From Flavobacteriia bacterium (GTDB taxonomy: Bacteria > Bacteroidota > Bacteroidia > Flavobacteriales > Flavobacteriaceae): a stretch of 38,008 bases of DNA. Shown here one piece after another: positions 30,945 through 38,008 of the stretch. The stretch spans positions 1 through 38,008 of the forward strand of contig JAAFHW010000020.1 in assembly GCA_013298525.1 (NCBI GenBank), written 5' to 3'. Under the pieces are notes generated by a model, which made no database searches, was not told the origin of the DNA, and worked only from the letters and a program-made list of their open reading frames with translations. The translations under genes were made by a program, and so were the position numbers. The stretch's first letter is position 1. Each line of letters opens with the position of its first letter.

Positions 30945-31973
30945 ATGGGATTTTTTGATTTCATGACCGAGGATATAGCAATTGACCTTGGTACCGCTAA
31001 TACACTAATCATTCACAACGACAAAGTTGTTATTGATAGTCCTTCTATTGTTGCAAGAGATAGAATCACTGGAAAAATCATCGCAGTTGGTAAAGAAGCC
31101 AACATGATGCAAGGTAAAACCCATGAAAACATCAAAACCATTCGACCATTAAAAGACGGAGTTATTGCCGATTTTGATGCATCAGAAAAGATGATTAGCA
31201 TGTTTATCAAAAGTATTCCTGCTTTAAAGAAAAAAATGTTTACTCCTGCTTTACGTATGGTGGTTTGTATTCCATCAGGAATTACTGAAGTAGAAATGCG
31301 TGCGGTAAAAGAATCGTGTGAGCGTGTAAACGGAAAAGAAGTTTACTTAATTCATGAGCCAATGGCTGCAGCAATCGGTATTGGTATCGATATTATGCAA
31401 CCAAAAGGAAACATGATTGTCGATATTGGTGGTGGAACAACAGAAATTGCTGTAATTGCTCTTGGTGGAATTGTTTGTGACAAATCGGTAAAAATTGCTG
31501 GTGACGTTTTTACAAATGATATTATCTACTACATGAGAACACAACACAATTTATTTGTTGGAGAAACTACTGCAGAGAAAATCAAAATTCAAATCGGTGC
31601 CGCTACAGACACTTTAGATTCTCCACCAGATGATATGTCAGTTCAAGGTAGAGATTTACTTACTGGTAAACCAAAACAAGTAGAAGTTTCTTTTAGAGAA
31701 ATTGCTAAAGCACTAGACAAATCAATTCAACGTATTGAAGATGCTGTGATGGAGACTTTATCTCAAACTCCGCCAGAATTAGCTGCCGATATTTATAATA
31801 CTGGTATTTATTTAGCGGGTGGTGGTTCGATGTTGAGAGGATTAGATAAACGTATTTCTCTTAAAACAGATTTACCAGTTTACATCGCTGAAGATCCTTT
31901 GAAAGCAGTTGTAAGAGGAACAGGTATGGCGTTGAAAAACATCCCAAAATTTAGAAGCATTCTTATAAAATAG
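30945..31973 (+). CDS. mreB: Rod shape-determining protein MreB
   Basis: 342-residue bacterial actin that forms membrane-bound filaments directing the elongasome. The start ATG at 30945 gives MGFFDFMTEDIAIDLGTANT, the usual Bacteroidota N-terminus; an in-frame TTG six bases earlier is not needed. Phosphate 1 (DIAIDLGTANTLI), phosphate 2 (IVDIGGGTTEIAVIALGG) and adenosine (IYLAGGGSMLRGLD) motifs are complete, and HEPMAAAIGIG is present. It heads mreB-mreC-mreD-mrdA-rodA, all on one strand with short gaps or overlaps, so the peptidoglycan-elongation machinery is one operon. Confidence 0.96.
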   Translation: MGFFDFMTEDIAIDLGTANTLIIHNDKVVIDSPSIVARDRITGKIIAVGKEANMMQGKTHENIKTIRPLKDGVIADFDASEKMISMFIKSIPALKKKMFTPALRMVVCIPSGITEVEMRAVKESCERVNGKEVYLIHEPMAAAIGIGIDIMQPKGNMIVDIGGGTTEIAVIALGGIVCDKSVKIAGDVFTNDIIYYMRTQHNLFVGETTAEKIKIQIGAATDTLDSPPDDMSVQGRDLLTGKPKQVEVSFREIAKALDKSIQRIEDAVMETLSQTPPELAADIYNTGIYLAGGGSMLRGLDKRISLKTDLPVYIAEDPLKAVVRGTGMALKNIPKFRSILIK

Positions 31974-31988
31974 TATTTAAATACAAAT

Positions 31989-32023
31989 ACTAAAAACTGA
32001 AAACTGACCACTGAATACTTTAA
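31989..32023. repeat. Heptamer tandem repeat ACTGANN-type x5 before mreC
   Basis: Five 7-base units: ACTAAAA, ACTGAAA, ACTGACC, ACTGAAT, ACTTTAA, ending three bases before the mreC ATG. The unit is the same as before accD, 5.8 kb away. Confidence 0.88.
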
Positions 32024-32026
32024 AAG

Positions 32027-32854
32027 ATGCAGCAAATATTTAATTTCATATTTAAAAACAGCTATCGTATGCTGTTTTTGCTGCTTATGATAATAGCTGT
32101 TTCTTTAACTATTCAATCACATTCTTATCACAAAAGTAAAGTTATTAGTTCTGCTAATTTCTTCACTGGAGGTGTTTATGAAATGACGAGCAATGTGGAA
32201 GGTTATTTCAATTTAAAAGTACAAAACGAAGAACTTGCAAAAGAAAATGCTCGTTTGAAAGGATTGCTTTTTAATATTAAAGACTCTACAAAAGTCCCAA
32301 ATTTAGATTCTATTAAAGGTGTTAAGAAAACCGACATCATTATTTCGAAAGTTATCAAAAACTCTTATAGCAATCAGGTTAACTTCTTGACGCTAAACTC
32401 TGGATCTAATCAAGGTGTTAAACCAGAAATGGGTGTAATCAATAGTTTAGGAATTGTAGGAGTTGTAGAAAATACCTCAGCAAATTACAGTACTGTATTG
32501 AGTATTTTAAATACAGAATCTCCTTTAAATGCTAAAGTTAAGAAATCTAATCATATTGGTTCATTAACTTGGAATGGTAAAAATACTGGTTTTGTTCAAC
32601 TAACAGATGTACCAAGGTTAGCTACTGTTAGAAAAGGTGATACTATTGTTACCGGAGCGCAATCTACTATCTTTCCAGAAAACATCGGAATTGGAACCAT
32701 TGAAAAAATTTACATCGACAATGAAACTAATTTGTACATGATAGATGTAAGACTTTTCAATGATATGACAAGTTTAGGTCACGTATACATCATCAGAAAT
32801 AAAGATAGAGAAGAAATCATTAACTTAGAAAAGAAGACTCAAAAAAATGAATAG
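32027..32854 (+). CDS. mreC: Rod shape-determining protein MreC
   Basis: 275 residues. Short cytoplasmic start, one membrane span (about 13-30, YRMLFLLLMIIAVSLTIQ), a coiled coil (about 60-82, YFNLKVQNEELAKENARLKG) that lets MreC dimerise, and the periplasmic two-lobed beta domain (IISKVIKNSYSNQVNFLTLN, GVKPEMGVINSLGIVGVVEN, FVQLTDVPRLATVRKGDTIV). It connects MreB to PBP2/RodA on the outer side of the inner membrane. The 3' end overlaps mreD by eight bases. Confidence 0.94.
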   Translation: MQQIFNFIFKNSYRMLFLLLMIIAVSLTIQSHSYHKSKVISSANFFTGGVYEMTSNVEGYFNLKVQNEELAKENARLKGLLFNIKDSTKVPNLDSIKGVKKTDIIISKVIKNSYSNQVNFLTLNSGSNQGVKPEMGVINSLGIVGVVENTSANYSTVLSILNTESPLNAKVKKSNHIGSLTWNGKNTGFVQLTDVPRLATVRKGDTIVTGAQSTIFPENIGIGTIEKIYIDNETNLYMIDVRLFNDMTSLGHVYIIRNKDREEIINLEKKTQKNE

Positions 32855-33353
32855 TGCTATGTTGTTCAATATGGCCCGTTTTATTTTACTGCTTGCGGTA
32901 CAAGTTGTTATTTTTAATAATTTCAATTTCTTAGGTTATATCAATCCGTTTCCATACATCCTTTTTATTATTCTTTATCCAGTTAATGGAAATAAATATG
33001 CTTTACTAATGTCAAGTTTTTTTCTAGGTATTACAATGGATTTATTTTGTAATTCTGGAGGAGTCCATGCTGCAGCTTGTCTACTATTAGCATTTGTAAG
33101 GCCATCTATTTTTAAATTTTCATTTGGTTTAAGTTATGAATATCAAACTGTTAGACTGAATGATACTTTAACACCAGAGCGTTTTTCATTTATCCTATTA
33201 GCAGTAATAATACATCATTTAACACTTTTTGTTCTTGAAGTTTTCACTTTTGAATACCTTTGGGATATTGTTCTTAGAACTATTATTAGCACCATTTTTA
33301 CTATTATAATTTGTATCTTAATTATTTACTTAATCAAGCCAAGTAAACGATGA
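32847..33353 (+). CDS. mreD: Rod shape-determining protein MreD
   Basis: 168-residue inner-membrane protein with about five or six spans (e.g. ARFILLLAVQVVIFNNFNFL, YPFILFIILY-like YILFIILYPV, SSFFLGITMDLF, RTIISTIFTIIICILIIYLI). The Bacteroidota form is divergent, so the call rests on topology, SFFLGITMDLFCNSGGVHAA (the FxxGLxxD-type loop of MreD) and its place between mreC and mrdA. The start overlaps mreC by eight bases and the stop overlaps mrdA in ATGA, both signs of coupling. Confidence 0.88.
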   Translation: MNSAMLFNMARFILLLAVQVVIFNNFNFLGYINPFPYILFIILYPVNGNKYALLMSSFFLGITMDLFCNSGGVHAAACLLLAFVRPSIFKFSFGLSYEYQTVRLNDTLTPERFSFILLAVIIHHLTLFVLEVFTFEYLWDIVLRTIISTIFTIIICILIIYLIKPSKR

Positions 33354-35320
33354 GAAAAGCATTATTACCTTCTGTAGTAATTATCGCAGCATCTTTGTTG
33401 TTGCTCCGAATTTTTTATTTGCAAGTTATAGACGACTCTTTCAAACTAAAGTCGGAGAATAACGCCATTAAAATCAAATACGATTATCCCGAAAGAGGTT
33501 ATGTATATGATAGAAATGGAAAATTATTAATTGCCAATCAACCATCCTATGATATTATGGTTGTGCCAAAAGATGTAAAAAACATAGATACTTTAGAGTT
33601 TTGTTCACTACTTGATATTAGCAAAGAATTTTTTATCAAAAAAATTAATAAAGCTAAAGTCTATAGTCCAATGCTTCCTTCAGTTTTTTTACCTCAATTA
33701 AACAAATTAGAATACGCTGCATTTCAGGAAAAAATTAGAAAATTTAGTGGTTTTTATATTCAAAAACGTTCATTAAGAGATTATCAAGTTGATTATGGTG
33801 CCAATGTTTTTGGATTCATCACTCAAGTAAATGAAAATATCGTTAAAAAAAATCCATACTACATTGGAGGAGATTTAATTGGAAGACAAGGTATTGAGGA
33901 AAGCTACGAAGAATTTCTTAGAGGACAAAAAGGTGTAAAATACATTTTAAGAGATAAATTCAACAGAGAAATTGGTTCCTATAAAGAAGGAAAATACGAT
34001 ACGATTTCCAAACAAGGAAGTGATTTAACTTTAACTATTGATGGAGAACTTCAAAAATATGGTGAAGAATTAATGATTAATAAATGGGGTGGAATTGTTG
34101 CTATTGAACCTAAAACTGGTGAAATTTTAGCATTGGTTAGTGCTCCAAGTTTTAATCCTGCTTTATTAGTTGGAAGACAACGTTCAAAAAATTATACTTT
34201 GCTTCATAATGATTCTATTGCAAAACCATTATACGACAGAGGTCTTTTGGCAGAATACACACCAGGTTCTCCATTCAAAATTCTAACTGGATTAATTGCC
34301 TTACAAGAAGGAGTTGTCACAGATAGTACACGATTTTCATGTCATCGAGGTTTTAGTTATGCAAGAGGTCGATTTATGAAATGTCACTGTTCTGGTGGAG
34401 CAGTTCAATTACACAGAGGAATTTATCAATCTTGTAATACCTATTTTTCTAATTGTTATATCAAATTGATTAACAAATACAAAGACCACAGTTATGCTGT
34501 AGACAAATGGGCTAGCCACTTAAAAAGTTTTGGCCTTGGTGATTTTATGGGTTATGATTTGCCAATTGGAAAAAAAGGAAACATACCAACCTCTAAAACC
34601 TATAATAGAGTTTATAATGGTTGGAATTGGGATGGAAAAACTATCGTTTCAAATGCTATTGGACAAGGAGAAGTTTTAATGACTCCTATTCAACTTGCTA
34701 ATTTTATGGCAACAATTGCTAATAGAGGCTATTTTTACACTCCACATATTGTAAAAAGAATAAAAGGAAATACTATTGACAAAAAATTCAGAACCAAACA
34801 TACTACTACTATTGATAGAAAATATTTTGAGCCTATAATCACAGGTATGAATGCAGTTTATGGTCCTGGCGGAACAGCTTCAGGGCTTGGAGTAACCGGT
34901 ATTGAAATCTGCGGTAAAACTGGAACCGCAGAAAATTATTTGAAAGTAAATGGAAAGCGAGTAAAACTTCAAGATCACTCGATTTTTGTTGCTTTTGCAC
35001 CAAGAGACAATCCTAAAATTGCTATAGCTGTATTTGTTGAAAATGGATATTGGGGTAAACGTTGGGCTGGACCAATTACAACTTTGATGATTGAGAAATA
35101 TTTGAACAAAAAAATCACTAAAGTTGATTTCGAAAAAAGAATGTTAACTGGAAGTTTGAAAGCACAATACGACAAATTATACCCAAGAAAACATCAGGAT
35201 AGTATTTCATTAATTAATAATAGAATTAAAGATAGTTTAGCAAAAATTAAAAGAACAAGAGATTCAATAAACGGAGTTTTGAAAAAGGAAATTAAAATTG
35301 ATACTTTACAAAATCCCTAG
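33350..35320 (+). CDS. mrdA: Penicillin-binding protein 2 (elongasome transpeptidase)
   Basis: 656-residue class B PBP that cross-links new peptidoglycan during elongation with RodA. N-terminal membrane span (about 7-25), pedestal domain (RGYVYDRNGKLLIANQPSYD at 49-68), then the transpeptidase with Ser307 in SPFK (SxxK), SCN at 361-363 (SxN) and KTG at 523-525. Between the first two motifs, Cys331, Cys345 and Cys347 with His332 and His346 form a compact Cys/His patch (SCHRGF...KCHCSGG); this could bind metal, as has been reported for some PBP2 enzymes, but that is inference. The C-terminal tail (about 600-656) is Lys/Arg-rich. It overlaps mreD (ATGA) and precedes rodA by 12 bases. Confidence 0.96.
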   Translation: MRKALLPSVVIIAASLLLLRIFYLQVIDDSFKLKSENNAIKIKYDYPERGYVYDRNGKLLIANQPSYDIMVVPKDVKNIDTLEFCSLLDISKEFFIKKINKAKVYSPMLPSVFLPQLNKLEYAAFQEKIRKFSGFYIQKRSLRDYQVDYGANVFGFITQVNENIVKKNPYYIGGDLIGRQGIEESYEEFLRGQKGVKYILRDKFNREIGSYKEGKYDTISKQGSDLTLTIDGELQKYGEELMINKWGGIVAIEPKTGEILALVSAPSFNPALLVGRQRSKNYTLLHNDSIAKPLYDRGLLAEYTPGSPFKILTGLIALQEGVVTDSTRFSCHRGFSYARGRFMKCHCSGGAVQLHRGIYQSCNTYFSNCYIKLINKYKDHSYAVDKWASHLKSFGLGDFMGYDLPIGKKGNIPTSKTYNRVYNGWNWDGKTIVSNAIGQGEVLMTPIQLANFMATIANRGYFYTPHIVKRIKGNTIDKKFRTKHTTTIDRKYFEPIITGMNAVYGPGGTASGLGVTGIEICGKTGTAENYLKVNGKRVKLQDHSIFVAFAPRDNPKIAIAVFVENGYWGKRWAGPITTLMIEKYLNKKITKVDFEKRMLTGSLKAQYDKLYPRKHQDSISLINNRIKDSLAKIKRTRDSINGVLKKEIKIDTLQNP

Positions 35321-35332
35321 TTTAAGTTAGAA

Positions 35333-36598
35333 ATGAGAAACCAAAGTGTAACCAACAATATCGACTGGATAAGCATTGTCATCTATATTGCATTAGTTGT
35401 AATGGGATGGCTAAATATCTATTCGTCATCATTGTCTACCGTTTCAGAAGATGCCTCTATTTTTGATTTTACTCAAATTTATGGAAAGCAGTTTCTTTTC
35501 ATTGCCTTCTCTATTCCTATCATTTTCATCGTTTTATCAGTAGAAGCTAAATTTTATGAAAAGTATTCTATAATTATTTTTGCAGTATCACTGTTATCAT
35601 TAGTAGGCTTATTCCTTTTCGGAAAAACAATTGCTGGTCAACGCTGTTGGTATGCCATTGGAAGTTTTACCTTACAACCTTCAGAGTTTGCAAAAGCTGC
35701 GACTTCACTAGCTTTAGCTAAATACTTAAGTGATGTTCAGGTTAACTTAAAAGATGTTAATAGGCAAATTCAAGTTTTAATTATCATTTTCCTTCCTGTG
35801 ATGTTGATTTTACCGCAACCCGATCCAGGAAGTGCCTTAATTTATAGTGTATTCTTCATAGTGCTTTACAGAGAAGGTTTGCCTGGTTGGTATTTACTTA
35901 CTGGTTTTATTGCCATAGTTTTATTCGTTCTAACTTTAGCAACAAATAACCCATACATTGTAATAGGAATTACAGCTTTAGTATTAATTATAAACTATTT
36001 TAGAAGCAGATTAGTTGATAGGAATATCATTGCAAGTGCTATTCTTTTAATTATTATAACGGCTTTTTCTTTTTCTGTGAATTTTGTTTTTAACAATGTG
36101 TTCAAACAACACCATAGAGATCGTTTCAACATTTTACTTGGAAAAGAAGTTGATATGAAAGGCGTTGGTTATAATACAAATCAATCTGAAATTGCTATTG
36201 GTTCTGGAGGATTTTTTGGAAAAGGTTACCTAGAAGGAACACAAACCAAAGGAGGTTTTGTACCAGAACAGCATACCGATTATATTTTCACAACCGTTGG
36301 TGAAGAATGGGGTTTCTTAGGCTCTATCTTCGTTATAGGATTGTTTGTTGGATTGATTTTAAGAATAATATATTTGGCAGAACGACAAAAGACTAAGTTT
36401 AGTCGAGTCTATGGCTATTGCGTCGCCGGAATTCTCTTTATTCACTTTTTTGTAAATATAGCAATGGTTGTAGGTGTTTTTCCAACAATTGGGGTTCCGT
36501 TACCTTTCTTTTCATATGGAGGTTCTGGACTTTGGGGTTTTACCATTTTATTGTTTATTTTCTTAAAAATGGATGCCAATAAAGTAAACGAATGGTAG
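35333..36598 (+). CDS. rodA: Rod shape-determining protein RodA (SEDS glycosyltransferase)
   Basis: 421-residue SEDS-family polymerase that builds glycan strands from lipid II together with PBP2. About ten membrane spans; family motifs include GQRCWYAIGSFTLQPSEFAK (the catalytic-region loop of TM2-3), PQPDPGSALIY with the conserved DxGSA, QSEIAIGSGGFFGKGYLEGT, PEQHTDYIFTTVGEEWGFLG and the C-terminal signature PLPFFSYGGSGLWGFTI. FtsW is the paralogue; position behind mrdA identifies RodA. It is the last gene of the operon and converges with a nuclease gene with a single base between stops. Confidence 0.95.
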   Translation: MRNQSVTNNIDWISIVIYIALVVMGWLNIYSSSLSTVSEDASIFDFTQIYGKQFLFIAFSIPIIFIVLSVEAKFYEKYSIIIFAVSLLSLVGLFLFGKTIAGQRCWYAIGSFTLQPSEFAKAATSLALAKYLSDVQVNLKDVNRQIQVLIIIFLPVMLILPQPDPGSALIYSVFFIVLYREGLPGWYLLTGFIAIVLFVLTLATNNPYIVIGITALVLIINYFRSRLVDRNIIASAILLIIITAFSFSVNFVFNNVFKQHHRDRFNILLGKEVDMKGVGYNTNQSEIAIGSGGFFGKGYLEGTQTKGGFVPEQHTDYIFTTVGEEWGFLGSIFVIGLFVGLILRIIYLAERQKTKFSRVYGYCVAGILFIHFFVNIAMVVGVFPTIGVPLPFFSYGGSGLWGFTILLFIFLKMDANKVNEW

Positions 36599-36599
36599 T

Positions 36600-37427
36600 T
36601 TAATTAAAACTCCACGATTTATAATCGCTACTTTTTTCCAAATTATTCTCAATTTTATCATTCAAACTCGGATAGAAATCAATTCCGGTCATTTTTTCTA
36701 TTTCATCAACCGGAACAACAAATTCGTAAAGTGGCTTATTACTATCAACTGCCGGAACCAAAAAGCCTATCATCTTATACTCACTTCTTGAAGTATCTAA
36801 TAAAACTTTGTAAAAGTATTCAGGAACAGCAACATCTTCCTCTCCAATAGTTTTTAAATTATCATTCAAAACACCTCCTGTTACAACATAAATCCCATCA
36901 TATTTTGATGCCCAATAACGAACTTTTTGTTCTAAAGTATTCCAGATTCCATCATTGAAGTCATGTTTTTGCGGAGATATATTTGATGTTAAAAAAGTTT
37001 CATCATAAGCTTCTTTAGAAAATTTCATATCACCTGCCGGACATAAATGACCTTTATCATAACCAGAACGTTTGTAATTTCTCCAATCAGCAGAACCAGT
37101 ATTTACCTTTTCATCTTCAATAAAAAAAGGTCTATCATAATCGTGGTATGATTTTACTCCTTTAAGCTCATACGCAACCCATTCTGCTTGTTCGTATGTT
37201 TCATTATAGGACAATGTATAATATTTATGCTCAACAACTTGATTGGTTGTTGAAGAAGGAAGAAAATTAAACTCCGCATTGTCAGTTTGAATTGAAGTTG
37301 AATTTTTTTCTATTGAATCAGTTGAATTTTTAGGTTCTAAACTAGAGTCGATTTCTTTTCTACAAGAAACAGTTATTGTAGAAAATATTAGACATAAAAT
37401 GATTTTCAATACTAAGGATTTTTTCAT
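36600..37427 (-). CDS. DNA/RNA non-specific endonuclease (NUC1 family) lipoprotein
   Basis: 275 residues from the start at 37425-37427, which puts the lipoprotein signal in normal position (MKKSLVLKIILCLIFSTITVSC, lipobox TVSC, Cys22); four extra upstream residues are possible. After a Ser/Thr-rich linker (about 25-60), the beta-beta-alpha-metal nuclease domain has YDKGHLCPAGDM (123-134; His127 is the general base, the D-[RK]-G-H motif) and SNISPQKHDFNDGIWNTLEQ (148-167) with the Mg2+-binding Asn. As an outer-membrane lipoprotein it would degrade external nucleic acid for nutrients or phosphate. Converges with rodA; no terminator hairpin separates them. Confidence 0.92.
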   Translation of the reverse strand: MKKSLVLKIILCLIFSTITVSCRKEIDSSLEPKNSTDSIEKNSTSIQTDNAEFNFLPSSTTNQVVEHKYYTLSYNETYEQAEWVAYELKGVKSYHDYDRPFFIEDEKVNTGSADWRNYKRSGYDKGHLCPAGDMKFSKEAYDETFLTSNISPQKHDFNDGIWNTLEQKVRYWASKYDGIYVVTGGVLNDNLKTIGEEDVAVPEYFYKVLLDTSRSEYKMIGFLVPAVDSNKPLYEFVVPVDEIEKMTGIDFYPSLNDKIENNLEKSSDYKSWSFN

Positions 37428-37445
37428 AATTTTATACATTGATTT

Positions 37446-37474
37446 AACTATCCTATTTCATCATAATGATAGTT
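37446..37474. promoter_or_regulatory. Inverted repeat in the divergent spacer before the coiled-coil gene
   Basis: AACTATC (37446-37452) and GATAGTT (37468-37474) are perfect arms with 15 bases between, containing a smaller ATCAT-A-ATGAT palindrome. It lies between two divergent genes and could be a shared operator. Confidence 0.4.
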
Positions 37475-37502
37475 GATACTAATAATTTAAAACTTGACAA
37501 AT

Positions 37503-38008
37503 ATGAAAATTAAATTTTTACTTACAGCCATTCTTCTTGTAAGTTTTCAAAACTTTTTTGCACAAGAAACTCCAGTAAAACAAGCTGTTGATTCTGTTAA
37601 ACAAAATGTAATAGATGTAGAAAAACAAAGAGCTCTTGAAAAGGAACGTTTAGAAGAACAACTAAAAGAAGAAAAGAAAGCTTTAAAAGAAAAAGAAAAA
37701 GCTGAAGAGAAAGTTGAAAAAGCTGAAAAAGAAGCTAAGGATGCTGAAAAAAAAGCAGAAAAACAACAAGACAAATTAGAAAAAGAACAAAAGAAATTTG
37801 AGAAAGAGCAAAAGAAATTAGCTAACGCTGAGAAAGATGTTGAAAAAGCTCAAGGTAAAATTGAAAAAGAAAGAAATAATTTGGAAAAAATGCAAGCTAA
37901 ACACGCTAAAGCACAAGCCAAAGGAAAACTTTCTCCAGTTGAAATTGAAAAAGGAAATGTTGCTATAACAAAACAACAACTTAAAATAAAAGAAGCTGAA
38001 GAAGATTT
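37503..38008 (+). CDS. Exported Lys/Glu-rich coiled-coil protein (partial, C-terminus beyond right edge)
   Basis: 168 residues present. Signal peptide (MKIKFLLTAILLVSFQNFFA, cleaved before QET), then from about residue 40 an almost unbroken helical, charged stretch (KEEKKALKEKEKAEEKVEKA, KEQKKFEKEQKKLANAEKDV) typical of a long coiled coil. Near the right edge the pattern eases (GKLSPVEIEKGNVAITKQQL). No catalytic motif is visible; the family is not recognised with certainty. Similar secreted coiled-coil proteins occur in flavobacteria and may be periplasmic spacers or surface filaments, but this is inference. The opposite strand also stays open here, an effect of the repetitive codons and not a gene. 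Confidence 0.8.
   Translation, partial: MKIKFLLTAILLVSFQNFFAQETPVKQAVDSVKQNVIDVEKQRALEKERLEEQLKEEKKALKEKEKAEEKVEKAEKEAKDAEKKAEKQQDKLEKEQKKFEKEQKKLANAEKDVEKAQGKIEKERNNLEKMQAKHAKAQAKGKLSPVEIEKGNVAITKQQLKIKEAEED

Noticed and set aside
12892..32023. Short-period intergenic arrays as CRISPR
   Set aside because: Units are 7-8 bases with no spacers; CRISPR repeats are about 24-40 bases with unique spacers, and no cas gene is present.
37547..37774. Minus-strand open frame opposite the coiled-coil gene
   Set aside because: Ser/Phe-rich translation is the reverse of repeated Lys/Glu/Ala codons; the plus frame has a signal peptide and coiled-coil pattern.

Overview
The window looks like a chromosomal segment of a Flavobacterium-like member of the Bacteroidota. 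Signs are the strongly AT-rich sequence, promoter boxes of the form TAnnTTTG instead of E. coli-type -10 boxes, scarce Shine-Dalgarno sequences, signal peptides ending in FSQ, and lineage-typical genes (PorT/SprT of type IX secretion, TamL, DUF5686, 2TM protein). No rRNA, tRNA, CRISPR array, insertion sequence or prophage was seen.

Layout. 1-5329 (minus): a tightly coupled operon for breakdown of N-linked glycans: exported GH20 beta-N-acetylhexosaminidase, Tat-exported glycosylasparaginase, a CutC-family protein, and a GH2 beta-mannosidase cut by the left edge. 5374-12841: a K+-dependent type membrane pyrophosphatase with an unusual cysteine-rich tail, a DoxX protein, an AlkA-like DNA glycosylase, a DUF5686 outer-membrane protein and the PDH E1 beta subunit. 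12842-14198: an AT-rich accessory patch with a REP-like hairpin and an orphan DUF2927-like gene. 14199-20045: EtfB and EtfA, a bifunctional-nuclease-family protein, ThyA, a TonB-C-terminal protein, a small CBM48 protein, a 2TM protein and DHFR; ThyA and DHFR together sustain dTMP synthesis. 20258-27062: UbiE/MenG, PorT, a TrmH-family methyltransferase, TamL, FbaA and AccD (with no zinc-finger cysteines). 27170-29173: an FtsX/MacB-type permease and an orphan lipoprotein. 29361-36598: PurH and the complete rod-shape operon mreBCD-mrdA-rodA. 36600-38008: a NUC1-type nuclease lipoprotein and a Lys/Glu-rich coiled-coil exported protein cut by the right edge.

The most unusual signals are (1) CutC embedded with translational coupling in an N-glycan catabolic operon; (2) degenerate tandem repeats with a strict 7- or 8-base period in several intergenic spacers, often ending 2-10 bases before a start codon, with the same ACTGANN unit before both accD and mreC; (3) a 12-cysteine tail on the proton pump; (4) an AccD that lost all four zinc ligands; and (5) several perfect palindromes upstream of etfBA, the 2TM-folA pair and purH that look like operators.
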